The notes under the pieces were generated by a model, which saw only the letters and a program-made list of their open reading frames with translations, was not told where the DNA came from and ran no database searches. From assembly GCF_025354435.1 (NCBI RefSeq), contig NZ_JANXMU010000014.1, positions 1 through 54,846 of the forward strand: 54,846 nucleotides of DNA. Reading direction: 5' to 3'. Below are positions 33,083-42,228 of this stretch, piece after piece. The translations under genes and the position numbers were made by a program. The stretch comes from Rhodoferax sp. GTDB taxonomy: Bacteria; Pseudomonadota; Gammaproteobacteria; Burkholderiales; Burkholderiaceae_C. The first letter of the stretch is position 1, and each line of letters begins with the position of its first letter.

Positions 33083-34276
33083 GTGAAAACGATGAAGATG
33101 ATTCCTAACAAGTTGGCTTCACTGCTCCCCACGCTGGGCGTTTGGGCGGGCGCATGGCTCAGCACTGCTGCTTACGCGGTCAATGATCTGCCCGGCGGGC
33201 CTGCGGTATTGCAGACCAATCTGCCACCGGCCGTGACCAATATTGCAAGAGAGCAGCAGTGGCTGCACTGGTTCATGTTGATCGTGTGCACCGTGATCTT
33301 CCTAGCGGTGTTTGGTGTGATGTTTTATTCCATCTGGAAGCACCGCAAGTCCAAGGGCTACAAGGCCGCCAACTTCCACGAGTCGGTGACGGTGGAAATC
33401 ATCTGGACTATTGTTCCGTTTGTCATCGTGATCCTGATGGCTTTGCCTGCCACCAAGGTGGTGGTCGCCATGAAGGACACCACTAACGCCGATCTGACCA
33501 TTAAAGCCACCGGCATGCAGTGGAAATGGGGCTACGACTACATCAAGGGCGAAGGCGAAGGCATCGGCTTTGTGTCTACGCTTGATAGCACCCAGCGCGC
33601 CATGTCCAACAACGGCGGCCCCAAGGCCGGCGAAGTGGTCGATGACTACCTGCTCAAGGTAGACAATGCATTGGTCGTACCAGTGAATAAAAAGGTCCGC
33701 ATCATCACCACTGCTGACGATGTGATCCACGCCTTCATGGTGCCTGCCTTCGGTATCAAGCAGGATGCGATCCCCGGTTTTGTGCGCGACACCTGGTTCC
33801 GCGCCGAAAAAATCGGCAGCTACTACGGTCAGTGTGCCGAACTGTGCGGCAAAGAGCATGCCTACATGCCTATCCACGTGAAAGTGGTGTCGGCCGAAGA
33901 CTATTCCGCCTGGGTCGATGGCGAGAGAAAGAAAATGGCTGCCAAAGCCGATGATCCTTCCAAAATCTGGACGCTGGACGACATCATGAAGCGTGGCGAG
34001 AAGGTATATGCGTCCAACTGCGCCGCCTGCCACCAGGCCAACGGTAAGGGCGGTGGCCCGATCAAGCCGCTGGACGGTTCGCCCAAGGTGCTGGATGCCG
34101 ACAAGAATGTGCAAATCCATGTGCTGCTGAATGGCCAAAACGGTGCCATGCCAGCCTGGAAGCAGCTCAGTGATACCGACATTGCTGCCGTCATTAGCTA
34201 CACCAAGAACAACTGGTCCAACAAGACTGGCCAACTGGTACAGCCTGCCGACATCCTGGCCCAGCGCGGCAAATAA
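33083..34276 (+). CDS. coxB: Cytochrome c oxidase subunit II with fused cytochrome c domain
   Basis: A 397-residue protein. N-terminal signal sequence (about 1-32, ending AYA), then two membrane segments (WFMLIVCTVIFLAVFGVMFY and VEIIWTIVPFVIVILMALPA). The CuA domain holds the site CAELCGKEHAYMPIH (about 250-265) with the His in DDVIHAFMVPAFG. The C-terminal extension is a class I cytochrome c with CAACH (about 312-316) and axial Met in NGAMPAWKQ. This caa3-type layout lets the enzyme take electrons directly through its own heme. First subunit gene of the operon; coxA follows after 41 bases. Start GTG at 33083; an ATG at 33092 is also possible. Confidence 0.96.
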   Translation: MKTMKMIPNKLASLLPTLGVWAGAWLSTAAYAVNDLPGGPAVLQTNLPPAVTNIAREQQWLHWFMLIVCTVIFLAVFGVMFYSIWKHRKSKGYKAANFHESVTVEIIWTIVPFVIVILMALPATKVVVAMKDTTNADLTIKATGMQWKWGYDYIKGEGEGIGFVSTLDSTQRAMSNNGGPKAGEVVDDYLLKVDNALVVPVNKKVRIITTADDVIHAFMVPAFGIKQDAIPGFVRDTWFRAEKIGSYYGQCAELCGKEHAYMPIHVKVVSAEDYSAWVDGERKKMAAKADDPSKIWTLDDIMKRGEKVYASNCAACHQANGKGGGPIKPLDGSPKVLDADKNVQIHVLLNGQNGAMPAWKQLSDTDIAAVISYTKNNWSNKTGQLVQPADILAQRGK

Positions 34277-34317
34277 GCTGCACTCGTTAACGTACAAGAT
34301 CCCCAAGGAAAGCCAAG

Positions 34318-35949
34318 ATGAGTGCAGTTCTCCATCCCCACGACCACGCACATGACGAACACGGTCATGACGACCACCACCACGCCCCCACCGGCTGGCG
34401 GCGCTGGGTGTTTGCCACCAACCACAAAGACATTGGTACGCTGTACCTGCTGTTCAGCTTCACGATGTTGGTGATTGGCGGCATTCTGGCGCTGATCATT
34501 CGCGCCGAACTGTTCCAGCCCGGTCTGCAGTTTGTGAACCCTGAGCTGTTTAACCAGCTCACCACCATGCACGGCCTGATCATGGTGTTCGGTGCCATCA
34601 TGCCGGCCTTCGTGGGTTTTGCGAACTGGATGATTCCGCTGCAAATCGGCGCTTCCGACATGGCTTTTGCCCGCATGAATAACTTCAGTTTCTGGCTGAT
34701 GATTCCAGCGGCAGCCACTCTGGTCAGCTCGTTTTTCATGCCCGGCGGCGCACCTGCTGCAGGCTGGACGCTGTACGCACCGCTGACGCTGCAAATGGGC
34801 CCCTCGATGGACGCGGGTATTTTCGCGCTGCACATTCTGGGCGCTTCGTCGATCATGGGTTCGATCAACATCATCGTCACCATCCTGAACATGCGCGCTC
34901 CTGGCATGACGCTGATGAAGATGCCGATGTTTTGCTGGACCTGGCTGATTACCGCATACCTGCTGATCGCCGTGATGCCTGTGTTGGCCGGTGCCATCAC
35001 CATGACGCTGACCGACCGCCACTTTGGCACCAGCTTCTTCAATCCGGCCGCCGGCGGTGACCCGGTGATGTACCAGCACATTTTCTGGTTCTTCGGCCAT
35101 CCCGAGGTGTACATCATGATCTTGCCGGCCTTCGGCATCATCAGCCACATCGTGCCCGCGTTTGCCCGCAAGAAGCTGTTTGGTTACGCCTCCATGGTGT
35201 ACGCCACCTCGTCGATTGCGATTTTGAGCTTTATTGTGTGGGCGCACCACATGTTCACCACCGGTATGCCGGTGACGGGCCAGCTGTTTTTCATGTATGC
35301 CACGATGCTGATCGCTGTGCCGACCGCAGTGAAGATCTTCAACTGGATCGCCACCATGTGGCAGGGCTCCATGACCTTCGAAACCCCGATGCTGTTCGCG
35401 GTAGGCTTCATTTTCGTGTTCACCATGGGCGGCTTCACCGGTTTGATTTTGGCTGTGGCACCGATTGACATCCAACTGCAAGACACCTACTACGTGGTAG
35501 CGCATTTCCACTACGTGTTGGTGGCGGGTTCGCTCTACGCCATGTTTGCCGGTTTCTATTATTGGTGCCCCAAGTGGACCGGTGTGATGTACAACGAACG
35601 CCGCGGCAAGATCCATTTCTGGTGGTCGCTGATTTCGTTCAACGTTACCTTCTTCCCGATGCACTTCCTGGGCCTGGCCGGTATGCCACGCCGCTATGCC
35701 GACTACCCCATGCAGTTTGCCGACTTCAATGCAGTGGCCTCGGTGGGCGCGTTCTTCTTCGGCTTTGCGCAGATCTACTTCTTCTTCTTCATCGTGTTGC
35801 CTGCGATGATGGGCAAGGGTGAAAAAGCCTCTGCCAAGCCTTGGGAAGCTGCAGAAGGTCTGGAGTGGGAAGTGCCTTCGCCTGCACCGTTTCACACCTT
35901 TGAGACACCTCCCAAGCTGGACATCACCGCAACCCGCGTGATAGGTTGA
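34318..35949 (+). CDS. coxA: Cytochrome c oxidase subunit I
   Basis: A 543-residue, 12-helix subunit holding low-spin heme a and the heme a3-CuB site. Key ligands are visible: [12 protein letters not shown] (heme a His), [10 protein letters not shown] (CuB His with the cross-linked Tyr), [10 protein letters not shown] (CuB His pair) and VAHFHYVLV (a3 and a ligands). The N-terminus is His-rich ([17 protein letters not shown]), which may help copper handling and is common in this family. It reduces O2 to water and pumps protons. The small assembly gene begins two bases after its stop. Gene symbol ctaD is also used. Confidence 0.98.
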   Translation: MSAVLHPHDHAHDEHGHDDHHHAPTGWRRWVFATNHKDIGTLYLLFSFTMLVIGGILALIIRAELFQPGLQFVNPELFNQLTTMHGLIMVFGAIMPAFVGFANWMIPLQIGASDMAFARMNNFSFWLMIPAAATLVSSFFMPGGAPAAGWTLYAPLTLQMGPSMDAGIFALHILGASSIMGSINIIVTILNMRAPGMTLMKMPMFCWTWLITAYLLIAVMPVLAGAITMTLTDRHFGTSFFNPAAGGDPVMYQHIFWFFGHPEVYIMILPAFGIISHIVPAFARKKLFGYASMVYATSSIAILSFIVWAHHMFTTGMPVTGQLFFMYATMLIAVPTAVKIFNWIATMWQGSMTFETPMLFAVGFIFVFTMGGFTGLILAVAPIDIQLQDTYYVVAHFHYVLVAGSLYAMFAGFYYWCPKWTGVMYNERRGKIHFWWSLISFNVTFFPMHFLGLAGMPRRYADYPMQFADFNAVASVGAFFFGFAQIYFFFFIVLPAMMGKGEKASAKPWEAAEGLEWEVPSPAPFHTFETPPKLDITATRVIG

Positions 35950-35951
35950 GC

Positions 35952-36068
35952 ATGTTGACACCCCAGCAAAAGAAAAACAACTTGCGCACCGGGTTGATCC
36001 TGGCGTCCATTGCCGTGGTGTTTTTCCTCGGCTTCTTCGCCAAGATGTATCTGCAAAGCCACCATTAA
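35952..36068 (+). CDS. Cytochrome oxidase small assembly protein
   Basis: A 38-residue protein too small for most gene finders: MLTPQQKKNNLRTGLILASI, then one membrane segment ending FFAKMYLQSHH. It begins two bases after the coxA stop and ends six bases before ctaG. The position and size match the small oxidase assembly protein found in the same place in other Comamonadaceae. The N-in topology with Lys/Arg at the start is typical. Function beyond assembly support is not known. Confidence 0.82.
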   Translation: MLTPQQKKNNLRTGLILASIAVVFFLGFFAKMYLQSHH

Positions 36069-36074
36069 GCTTGC

Positions 36075-36695
36075 ATGACTGTTCGCCACGAAAATTTCAA
36101 AATGGTCGGCAAGCTGGCCGTTATCACCGTAGCCATGTTTGCGTTTGGCTATGCGCTGGTGCCGCTGTACAAGGCCATTTGCGAGATGACGGGCATCAAC
36201 ATCTTGTCGATCGCCGAGCGCCAGGTGCCCGGCGTCGGTTCGGCGGGTAAAAATGTCAGTTTGCCTGCCAATACGCAGGTGGATCTGAGCCGAACCATCA
36301 CCGTCGAATTCGATGCCAACGCGCGCGGTCCGTGGGAATTCAAGCCCGCCAAGCGCTCGCTGCAAGTGCACCCCGGTGAGCTGGCTACGGTGATGTACGA
36401 ATTCCAGAATACGCAAAATCGCCGTATGGCGGCGCAGGCGATTCCCAGCTATGCGCCCCGCCAGGCGGCAGCGCATTTCAACAAGCTGGAATGCTTTTGC
36501 TTTAACCAGTACACGCTGGATCCGGGTGAAAAGAAAGAATGGCCGGTGGCCTTCGTGATCGATCCCAAGCTGTCGAAAGACGTGACGACGATCACCTTGT
36601 CGTACACCTTCTTCGAGGTGGGCGGTAAAACACCGCCTGCGCCTACTTCCACCGTCGATGCAGGTCGCCATGTGGAAACCGGGCAGGGGTCATGA
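36075..36695 (+). CDS. ctaG: Cytochrome c oxidase assembly protein CtaG (Cox11)
   Basis: A 206-residue membrane-anchored periplasmic copper chaperone that delivers copper to the CuB site of CoxA. One N-terminal membrane segment (KLAVITVAMFAFGYALVPLY) is followed by a beta-sandwich. The copper-binding motif is LECFCFNQYTLDPGE with Cys pair CFCF. MPVxF-type end VAFVIDPKLSKDVTTITLSY is conserved. Its stop overlaps the next gene start by four bases (ATGA). Normal length. Confidence 0.96.
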   Translation: MTVRHENFKMVGKLAVITVAMFAFGYALVPLYKAICEMTGINILSIAERQVPGVGSAGKNVSLPANTQVDLSRTITVEFDANARGPWEFKPAKRSLQVHPGELATVMYEFQNTQNRRMAAQAIPSYAPRQAAAHFNKLECFCFNQYTLDPGEKKEWPVAFVIDPKLSKDVTTITLSYTFFEVGGKTPPAPTSTVDAGRHVETGQGS

Positions 36696-36892
36696 GTGCA
36701 CCTGGTAAAGCCAGTTTGCTGCAGACCGTCAAGGCGGTTGCGTGGTCGTTTGTGGGTATCCGCAAGCAAAGTGGGTACGAGGATGATCTGGCCAAAATCA
36801 GCCCCTTGCATGTGATCGCAGTGGGTTTGGTGGCGGTGTTGTTGATCGTGGTAGGTTTGGTTATTTTGGTGAATTGGGTGGTGGCAAAATAA
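36692..36892 (+). CDS. DUF2970 family small membrane protein
   Basis: A 66-residue protein with a soluble N-terminal half (SLLQTVKAVAWSFVGIRKQSG) and one C-terminal membrane segment (VIAVGLVAVLLIVVGLVILV). It overlaps ctaG by four bases and lies 46 bases before coxC, so it belongs to the oxidase operon. DUF2970 proteins occur in cox operons of beta- and gamma-proteobacteria; an assembly or stability role is inferred from position only. Confidence 0.88.
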   Translation: MSAPGKASLLQTVKAVAWSFVGIRKQSGYEDDLAKISPLHVIAVGLVAVLLIVVGLVILVNWVVAK

Positions 36893-36938
36893 ATTTGCCC
36901 TGTACGTCTTACAAGAATTGAGAGAGCAAGGAGCTGAC

Positions 36939-37820
36939 ATGAGTTCAACCGCACACGCTGCAACACCGTACTACTTTGTACCTGGTCCGTCGCGCCATCC
37001 GGCCCTGGCCGCATTGGGTCTGTTCTTTGTCATTCTGGGTGCGGGCCAGTGGGTCAACGGCGAGGAATGGGGTAAGTATTCGCTGGCCTGCGGTATGCTG
37101 TTCTGGTGGGGTGTGCTGTTCCAGTGGTTCCGCGATGCCATCAACGAGAGCGAAGGCGGCCTGTACAGCTACAAGATCGATCTGTCATACCGCTGGAGCA
37201 TGAGCTGGTTTATCTTCTCCGAGGTGATGTTCTTCGGCGCATTCTTCACCGCCCTTTGGTGGGCGCGCGGCCATTCGGTACCGGCTTTGGGCAGCCTGGA
37301 CAACGCCTTGCTCTGGCCTGACTTTAAAGCTGTGTGGCCCAGCATTGCCGCTGGCGTGACGGCATCGCCTGCCAACATCATTGAACCGTTCCAGACCATG
37401 ACTCCGTTTTGGCTGCCGACCATCAATACCGGTTTGCTGCTGTCATCGGGTGTCACCCTGACCATTGCCCACCACGCACTCGTCAAGGGCGAGCGCGGCA
37501 AAACCATTGCCTTCATGTGGGCCACCGTGTTGCTGGGTACGGTATTCCTGTTTGTACAGGGCTACGAATATGCCCACGCCTACAGCGAAATGAACCTCAA
37601 GCTCACCTCGGGTGTCTACGGCTCTACCTTCTTTATGCTGACCGGTTTCCATGGCTTCCACGTGTTCGTGGGCATGTTGATGCTGCTATTCATCACCTTA
37701 CGCTTGATGAAGGGCCACTTCACCCCGGCCAAGCACTTCGGCTTTGAAGGTGCGGCTTGGTACTGGCACTTTGTGGATGTGGTGTGGCTCGGCCTCTACG
37801 TCATCGTCTATTGGACCTGA
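36939..37820 (+). CDS. coxC: Cytochrome c oxidase subunit III
   Basis: A 293-residue, seven-helix subunit. YYFVPGPSRHPALAALGLFF is the N-terminus. VMFFGAFFTALWWARGHSVP holds the conserved Glu/His area, and GFHGFHVFVGMLMLLFITLR and WYWHFVDVVWLGLYVIVYW close the protein. It stabilises the core and helps keep the proton-uptake path active. I place the start at the ATG 36939 because AAGGAG lies five bases before it; a TTG at 36918 in the same frame is not needed. A strong terminator follows 22 bases later. Confidence 0.97.
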   Translation: MSSTAHAATPYYFVPGPSRHPALAALGLFFVILGAGQWVNGEEWGKYSLACGMLFWWGVLFQWFRDAINESEGGLYSYKIDLSYRWSMSWFIFSEVMFFGAFFTALWWARGHSVPALGSLDNALLWPDFKAVWPSIAAGVTASPANIIEPFQTMTPFWLPTINTGLLLSSGVTLTIAHHALVKGERGKTIAFMWATVLLGTVFLFVQGYEYAHAYSEMNLKLTSGVYGSTFFMLTGFHGFHVFVGMLMLLFITLRLMKGHFTPAKHFGFEGAAWYWHFVDVVWLGLYVIVYWT

Positions 37821-37842
37821 TGGACTTGCTTTCGCCAAACCA

Positions 37843-37868
37843 AAAAAAGCGCCACTCGGCGCTTTTTT
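37843..37868 (+). terminator. Rho-independent terminator after coxC
   Basis: AAAAAAGCGCC (37843-37853) and GGCGCTTTTTT (37858-37868) around loop ACTC. The symmetrical A and T runs let it end both coxC and the convergent small gene. Confidence 0.95.
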
Positions 37869-37879
37869 GTTGGTGTGGT

Positions 37880-38113
37880 TTATTGGCCTGCCGAAATACC
37901 CGTCGGGTGTAGATACCCCAACTTCCAGCCCACCAGGATGCAGATGAACAGCACTATCGAGAATCCGATGCGAAATGCCAGCGCTTTGGCCATGCGCCCG
38001 GATTTGGCCGCCTGCTCGTCCTCGGTTTTTCCGCCCCCCTTGAGCATGAAGTACAGGGCGGCGCCCAGGCTGGCGAAGATGGCCGCAAAAGCGACAAGGG
38101 CGAGATAAGTCAT
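37880..38113 (-). CDS. Twin transmembrane protein (DUF2909)
   Basis: A 77-residue protein with two membrane segments (YLALVAFAAIFASLGAALYF and LAFRIGFSIVLFICILVGW) joined by a charged loop KGGGKTEDEQAAKSGRMAK. The end GYLHPTGISAG is typical of DUF2909. It is on the minus strand inside the cox locus, divergent from the SURF1 gene (15 bases between starts). The family is nearly always next to surf1 and may help oxidase assembly; this is inference from gene order. Confidence 0.88.
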   Translation of the reverse strand: MTYLALVAFAAIFASLGAALYFMLKGGGKTEDEQAAKSGRMAKALAFRIGFSIVLFICILVGWKLGYLHPTGISAGQ

Positions 38114-38128
38114 GCCCGGTATTATCCT

Positions 38129-38860
38129 GTGAGCCCGAAGCTGCGTTTTGCCTTGTTGACCGCAGGGGCTTTGATCGGCCTGGCGGCCACCTTTTCGCTG
38201 GGGCGATGGCAGTTGTCGCGTGCGGCCCAAAAAGAGGCTTTGTACGCGGCGATCCAGTCGCAGCATACGCGCCCACCGGTGGGGGTGGCAGACCTGGCAG
38301 GTCCCGCCAAAGCCGATGACCTGCTGCACCGCCAGGTGCGCCTGCGTGGCCAGTGGGTACCCCAAAATACCGTGTTTCTGGACAACCGCCAGATGCACGA
38401 TCTGACCGGTTTTTACGTCGTCACACCCTTGAAGCTGGCGGGCAGCAATACCGCTATCCTGGTGCAGCGCGGCTGGGTGGCGCGTAATTTTCTGGACCGC
38501 ACCGCCTTGCCGTTGGTGGACAGTCCGGCGGGCGAGGTCGAAGTGCAGGGGCGGATGGCCCCGCCGCCGTCCAAGCTTTATGCCTTCAAAGGGGCCGAGG
38601 TGGGGCCCATCCGGCAAAATCTTGACTTGGCAGACTTCAGCTCCGAGACCGGGCTGACCCTGCTACCGCTGTCGGTGCTGCAGTCTGGCCCCGCCGAGGG
38701 CCGCATGCAGCGCGACTGGCCGCCTGCCAATCTGGGTGTTGAAAAACACTATGGCTACGCATTCCAATGGTTTGGGCTCTGCGCCCTGATCGCAATCCTT
38801 TATGTCTGGTTCCAAATTGTCCGACGCTTCATCTTTCCGATCCAACAACGGCCGTCCTGA
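38129..38860 (+). CDS. SURF1 family cytochrome oxidase biogenesis protein
   Basis: A 243-residue membrane protein, GTG start at 38129. It has an N-terminal segment (RFALLTAGALIGLAATFSLG) followed by the conserved RWQLSRAAQKEAL. A C-terminal segment is FQWFGLCALIAILYVWFQIV. The periplasmic part contains VLVQRGWVARNF-like ILVQRGWVARNF, a SURF1 signature. It helps insert heme A into CoxA. The next gene starts 59 bases before its end in another frame, an unusually long overlap. Homologue of Cox assembly factor Surf1/Shy1. Confidence 0.9.
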   Translation: MSPKLRFALLTAGALIGLAATFSLGRWQLSRAAQKEALYAAIQSQHTRPPVGVADLAGPAKADDLLHRQVRLRGQWVPQNTVFLDNRQMHDLTGFYVVTPLKLAGSNTAILVQRGWVARNFLDRTALPLVDSPAGEVEVQGRMAPPPSKLYAFKGAEVGPIRQNLDLADFSSETGLTLLPLSVLQSGPAEGRMQRDWPPANLGVEKHYGYAFQWFGLCALIAILYVWFQIVRRFIFPIQQRPS

Positions 38861-39527
38861 CGACCATCCGCTGGGGCTCACCGTCCACAGCCTGCCCACG
38901 CCCCAAGAGGCGGTGGCGGGTGCGGCCCGCCGCACAGTGATGGGCCGCTGGAAGATGCTGGCCGTGATGCTGACCTGCGCTGCACCGGTGATTGCCTCGT
39001 ACTTCACCTACTACGTGGTCCGCCCGCAAGGCCGGGGTAATTTTGGCGAACTCATCGATCCGCAACGCCCGCTGCCCGACCAGGCCGTCATGTCGATCGA
39101 CGGTAAACCCGGTAATCTGCGCGCCTTGAAGGGCCAGTGGCTGCTGGTCAGCGCGGCGGGTGGGGCCTGCGATGCAATCTGCCAAAAGCATTTGTACCTG
39201 CAACGCCAATTGCGCGAAACCTTGGGCAAGGAAAAAGACCGCGTCGATTGGGTCTGGCTGGTCACCGACGATGCGCCCATCTCCGAAGCCCTGCGCCCTG
39301 CGCTCAAGGGTGCCACCGTGCTGCGCGTAGGCGAGCTGCAACTGTCCCAATGGCTGTCGCCCGCCGTCGGACATCTGCTGCAAGAGCATTTGTACGTGGT
39401 GGACCCGATGGGCAACTGGATGATGCGCTTCCCCGCCGGGCTGGACCTGGAAGGAGCCTCCAAAGCCAAGCGCGACATGGACCGCCTGCTGCGCGCCTCC
39501 GCCTCCTGGGACGAAGCAGGCCGCTAA
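38802..39527 (+). CDS. Sco-like thioredoxin-fold membrane protein of the cox locus
   Basis: A 241-residue protein with a cytoplasmic N-terminal tail, one membrane segment (MLAVMLTCAAPVIASYFTYY, about 52-71) and a periplasmic thioredoxin-like domain. That domain has GACDAICQKHLYLQRQL, a CxxxC pair spaced as in Sco proteins but without the proline. A late EHLYVVDPMGNWMMRF is the beta-strand that carries the copper His in Sco. It probably acts in copper delivery or thiol reduction for CuA. It overlaps surf1 by 59 bases and abuts ctaA (next base). The true start could lie downstream of 38802. Confidence 0.75.
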   Translation: MSGSKLSDASSFRSNNGRPDDHPLGLTVHSLPTPQEAVAGAARRTVMGRWKMLAVMLTCAAPVIASYFTYYVVRPQGRGNFGELIDPQRPLPDQAVMSIDGKPGNLRALKGQWLLVSAAGGACDAICQKHLYLQRQLRETLGKEKDRVDWVWLVTDDAPISEALRPALKGATVLRVGELQLSQWLSPAVGHLLQEHLYVVDPMGNWMMRFPAGLDLEGASKAKRDMDRLLRASASWDEAGR

Positions 39528-40661
39528 ATGGAAACCCAAGCCTTGTACGACCTGTCGCCCGCCGTCCGCGTGATGCTGACCGGCTTGGTTGTTGCGTGCG
39601 TCCCCTTGCTGTGGCTGTGGCTGCGCAATAGAAATGCCTCTCCGGCTAGGCGCTTGCAGGCACTCATGGTGCTGACCCTGTTCCTGACCTTCGATCTGGT
39701 GCTGTTCGGTGCCTTCACCCGCCTGACCGATTCCGGCCTGGGCTGCCCCGACTGGCCGGGCTGCTACGGCAACGCCAGCCCGCTGGGGGCTATCGCCGAG
39801 ATCACCCAGGCGCAAACCGCCATGCCTACCGGCCCCGTTACCCATGGCAAAGCCTGGGTCGAGATGGTCCACCGCTACCTGGCCACCTCGGTGGGCGTGC
39901 TGATTTTGACCTTGGCCATTGCCAGTTGGTGGGCGCGCAGAAAAGATGCCTCCATCAACCCCTGGTGGCCCACCTTCACTCTGGTCTGGGTGTGCGTGCA
40001 GGGCGCTTTTGGTGCGCTGACCGTCACCATGAAGCTGTTTCCCGCCATCGTCACCCTGCATCTGGTTGGCGGCCTGGTTTTACTGGCCCTGCTGTGCGCG
40101 CAAGCCGTGGGCTTCACTCGCCCGCGCTCTGTGCCCGTGGCCCGCGTAGGGCTGGGCCTGGCCTGCGTGCTGCTGGCGGCGCAGATCGTGCTGGGCGGCT
40201 GGGTCAGTACTAACTATGCGGTGCTGGCCTGCAATACCTTCCCGCTGTGCCAGGGTAGCTGGTGGCCCGTAATGGACTTTCAGCACGCGTTTGAAATCTG
40301 GCGGCCCCTGGGGCGGATGCAGGACGGCAGCTACCTGAGCTTTGCAGGGCTGACTGCCATCCACTACGCCCACCGCCTGATGGCCTACCTGGTGCTGCTG
40401 GTGCTGGCGCTGGTGGCCTGGCGGCTGCAGCGCAGCCCGGCCACCCGTCGCCAAGGCCGCTGGCTGGCCGGGCTGACCTTGCTACAGTTCGCCACCGGCC
40501 TGAGCAATGTGGTGCTGGGTTGGCCGCTGCTGGCCGCCGTGGGCCATACCGGTGGTGCCGCCGCGCTGGTGGTGGTGCTGACTTGGACCGTCTGCGCCCA
40601 GCGCACGTCCCGGGTGGCCACAATGGCTGTTTCCCCTACTAGATCGAGATTGTCTGCATGA
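39528..40661 (+). CDS. ctaA: Heme A synthase (COX15/CtaA)
   Basis: A 377-residue, eight-helix membrane enzyme that oxidises the C8 methyl of heme O to formyl, giving heme [21 protein letters not shown] is the conserved loop with the Cys pair. [15 protein letters not shown] and [13 protein letters not shown] hold N-half heme His residues. The C-half has THYAHR-type [14 protein letters not shown] and [13 protein letters not shown]. It starts one base after the Sco-like gene stop and overlaps ctaB by four bases (ATGA), so the two heme-modifying enzymes are coupled. Confidence 0.95.
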   Translation: METQALYDLSPAVRVMLTGLVVACVPLLWLWLRNRNASPARRLQALMVLTLFLTFDLVLFGAFTRLTDSGLGCPDWPGCYGNASPLGAIAEITQAQTAMPTGPVTHGKAWVEMVHRYLATSVGVLILTLAIASWWARRKDASINPWWPTFTLVWVCVQGAFGALTVTMKLFPAIVTLHLVGGLVLLALLCAQAVGFTRPRSVPVARVGLGLACVLLAAQIVLGGWVSTNYAVLACNTFPLCQGSWWPVMDFQHAFEIWRPLGRMQDGSYLSFAGLTAIHYAHRLMAYLVLLVLALVAWRLQRSPATRRQGRWLAGLTLLQFATGLSNVVLGWPLLAAVGHTGGAAALVVVLTWTVCAQRTSRVATMAVSPTRSRLSA

Positions 40662-41569
40662 GTGTTGTTGAATCTACCGCTCCGTCCGTGACCAGCCTGC
40701 CGTCGCGTTTGCGGCAGTTCAACGCGCTGACCAAGCCGCGCGTGATCCAGCTCATCGTGTTCTGCGCGCTGATCGGTATGGTGCTGGCCGTGCCCGGTGT
40801 GCCCACCTGGATGGAGGTCCGCCGCGGGCTGATCGCCTGCCTGGGCATCTGGCTAGTGGCCGGCGCCGCTGCTGCCTTGAACTGTCTGGTGGAAAAGGGC
40901 ATCGACTCGCGCATGAAGCGCACTTCCTGGCGGCCCACGGCCCGCAACGAGTTGCAAGACTGGCAAACCCTGCTTTTTTCGGCTGTGCTGTGCTTGGCCG
41001 GTTCGGTGTTGCTGTACGTGTGGATCAACCCGTTGACTATGTGGCTGACCTTTGCCACCTTTGTGGGCTACGCCGTGGTTTACACCATGATTTTGAAGCC
41101 GCTGACTCCGCAAAATATCGTCATCGGCGGGGCTTCGGGTGCCATGCCACCGGTGCTGGGTTGGGCCGCCATGACCGACAACGTCGGCCCCGAGGCGCTG
41201 ATCCTGTTTTTGATCATCTTCCTGTGGACCCCGCCGCACTTCTGGGCGCTGGCCCTGTACCGGGTGGAGGACTACCGCAAGTCCGGCCTGCCTATGCTGC
41301 CGGTGACGCACGGCAACGAATTCACCCGTTTGCAGGTGTTTTTGTACACCCTGGTGCTGTTCGCGGGTTGCCTGATGCCCTTCATCTACGGCATGAGCTC
41401 CTGGCTGTACCTGGCCGTGGCCATGGTGCTGAGCCTCGGTTTTTGCGGCTACGGTTTTGCGCTGTGGCGCAACTATTCGGATGCCTTGGCGCGCAAAACC
41501 TTCCGCTTCTCCCTTATTCACCTCAGCGTGCTGTTCGCCGCGCTCTTGGTGGACCATTACCTGTTTTGA
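40658..41569 (+). CDS. ctaB: Heme O synthase (protoheme IX farnesyltransferase)
   Basis: A 303-residue UbiA-family membrane enzyme that attaches farnesyl to heme [21 protein letters not shown] is the N-terminal signature. The first Asp-rich site reads [20 protein letters not shown], and the second lies after [29 protein letters not shown] is a strong CtaB/CyoE motif. The gene overlaps ctaA and lies three bases before sco. It supplies heme O to CtaA. Symbol cyoE is used for homologues. Confidence 0.95.
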   Translation: MSVVESTAPSVTSLPSRLRQFNALTKPRVIQLIVFCALIGMVLAVPGVPTWMEVRRGLIACLGIWLVAGAAAALNCLVEKGIDSRMKRTSWRPTARNELQDWQTLLFSAVLCLAGSVLLYVWINPLTMWLTFATFVGYAVVYTMILKPLTPQNIVIGGASGAMPPVLGWAAMTDNVGPEALILFLIIFLWTPPHFWALALYRVEDYRKSGLPMLPVTHGNEFTRLQVFLYTLVLFAGCLMPFIYGMSSWLYLAVAMVLSLGFCGYGFALWRNYSDALARKTFRFSLIHLSVLFAALLVDHYLF

Positions 41570-41571
41570 CC

Positions 41572-42183
41572 ATGCACAAACGAAATGCTCTTAAATTAAT
41601 AGCTGCTAGCGTAGGTACTATATGCGCTAGCAGCCTATTTGTTGCTTGTTCTGAACCTCCGGCCAAGTTTGTGGCGGTGGACCTGACCGGGGCCGACTAC
41701 GCCAAAGACTTCCAGCTCACCGACCACAACGGCCAGCCGCGCAGCCTGAAAGACTTTGCGGGCAAGATGGTGGTGGTGTTCTTTGGCTACACCCAGTGCC
41801 CGGACGTGTGCCCCACCTCGATGGCCGAGCTGGCCGAGGTCAAAAAATCCTTGGGCGCAGATGGCGACAAGCTGCAAGGCATCTTCGTCACCGTTGACCC
41901 GGCCCGCGACACGCCCGAGGTGCTGAAGGCCTACATGGCCAACTTCGACCCGACCTTCCTGGCCCTGATCCCCACGCCCACGCAACTGGCCGCACTGGCC
42001 AAAGACTACAAGGTGTATTACAAAAAGGTGGACGGCCCCACGCCCACCAGCTACACCATGGACCACTCTGCGGGCAGCTACGTGTACGACACGCAGGGCC
42101 GCTTGCGCCTGTACGCCCGCTACGGCGGCGGGGCGGCGGCACTGGCCGGAGATTTGAAGCTGCTGCTCAAACAGACGGCGTAA
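41572..42183 (+). CDS. SCO1/SenC family copper chaperone, lipoprotein
   Basis: A 203-residue thioredoxin-fold protein that helps build the CuA site of CoxB. The copper motif is TQCPDVCPTSM (CxxxCP, Cys at about 76 and 80) and the third ligand His is in YTMDHSAGSYVYD. The N-terminus is a lipoprotein signal peptide ending LFVACSE (lipobox VAC), so the protein is anchored in a membrane facing the periplasm. Almost the whole hydrophobic part of this signal (from residue 7 to 23) is encoded by a copy of the dispersed palindromic repeat. Last gene of the cox/cta cluster, before a strong terminator. Confidence 0.93.
   Translation: MHKRNALKLIAASVGTICASSLFVACSEPPAKFVAVDLTGADYAKDFQLTDHNGQPRSLKDFAGKMVVVFFGYTQCPDVCPTSMAELAEVKKSLGADGDKLQGIFVTVDPARDTPEVLKAYMANFDPTFLALIPTPTQLAALAKDYKVYYKKVDGPTPTSYTMDHSAGSYVYDTQGRLRLYARYGGGAAALAGDLKLLLKQTA
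41591..41640 (+). repeat. Dispersed CTAG repeat, copy 8, inside the sco signal peptide
   Basis: TTAAATTAATAGCTGCTAGC ... GCGCTAGCAGCCTATTT. Arms GCTGCTAGCG (41602-41611) and CGCTAGCAGC (41625-41634) are perfect. Translated in frame as KLIAASVGTICASSLF of the Sco lipoprotein signal. Confidence 0.9.
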
Positions 42184-42209
42184 AAAAAGGACCGAGAGGT
42201 CCTTTTTTT
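42182..42209 (+). terminator. Rho-independent terminator between sco and rpoH
   Basis: AAAAAAAGGACC (42182-42193) and GGTCCTTTTTTT (42198-42209) around loop GAGA. It overlaps the last two bases of the sco stop codon and can serve both convergent genes. Confidence 0.95.
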
Positions 42210-42228
42210 CAGAGTGCCGATGCAACGA

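Noticed and set aside
34198-35961. 587-codon His/Gln-rich frame on the minus strand
   Set aside because: Exact antisense of coxA, whose catalytic residues are all present; the His and Gln richness is the mirror image of coxA codon use.
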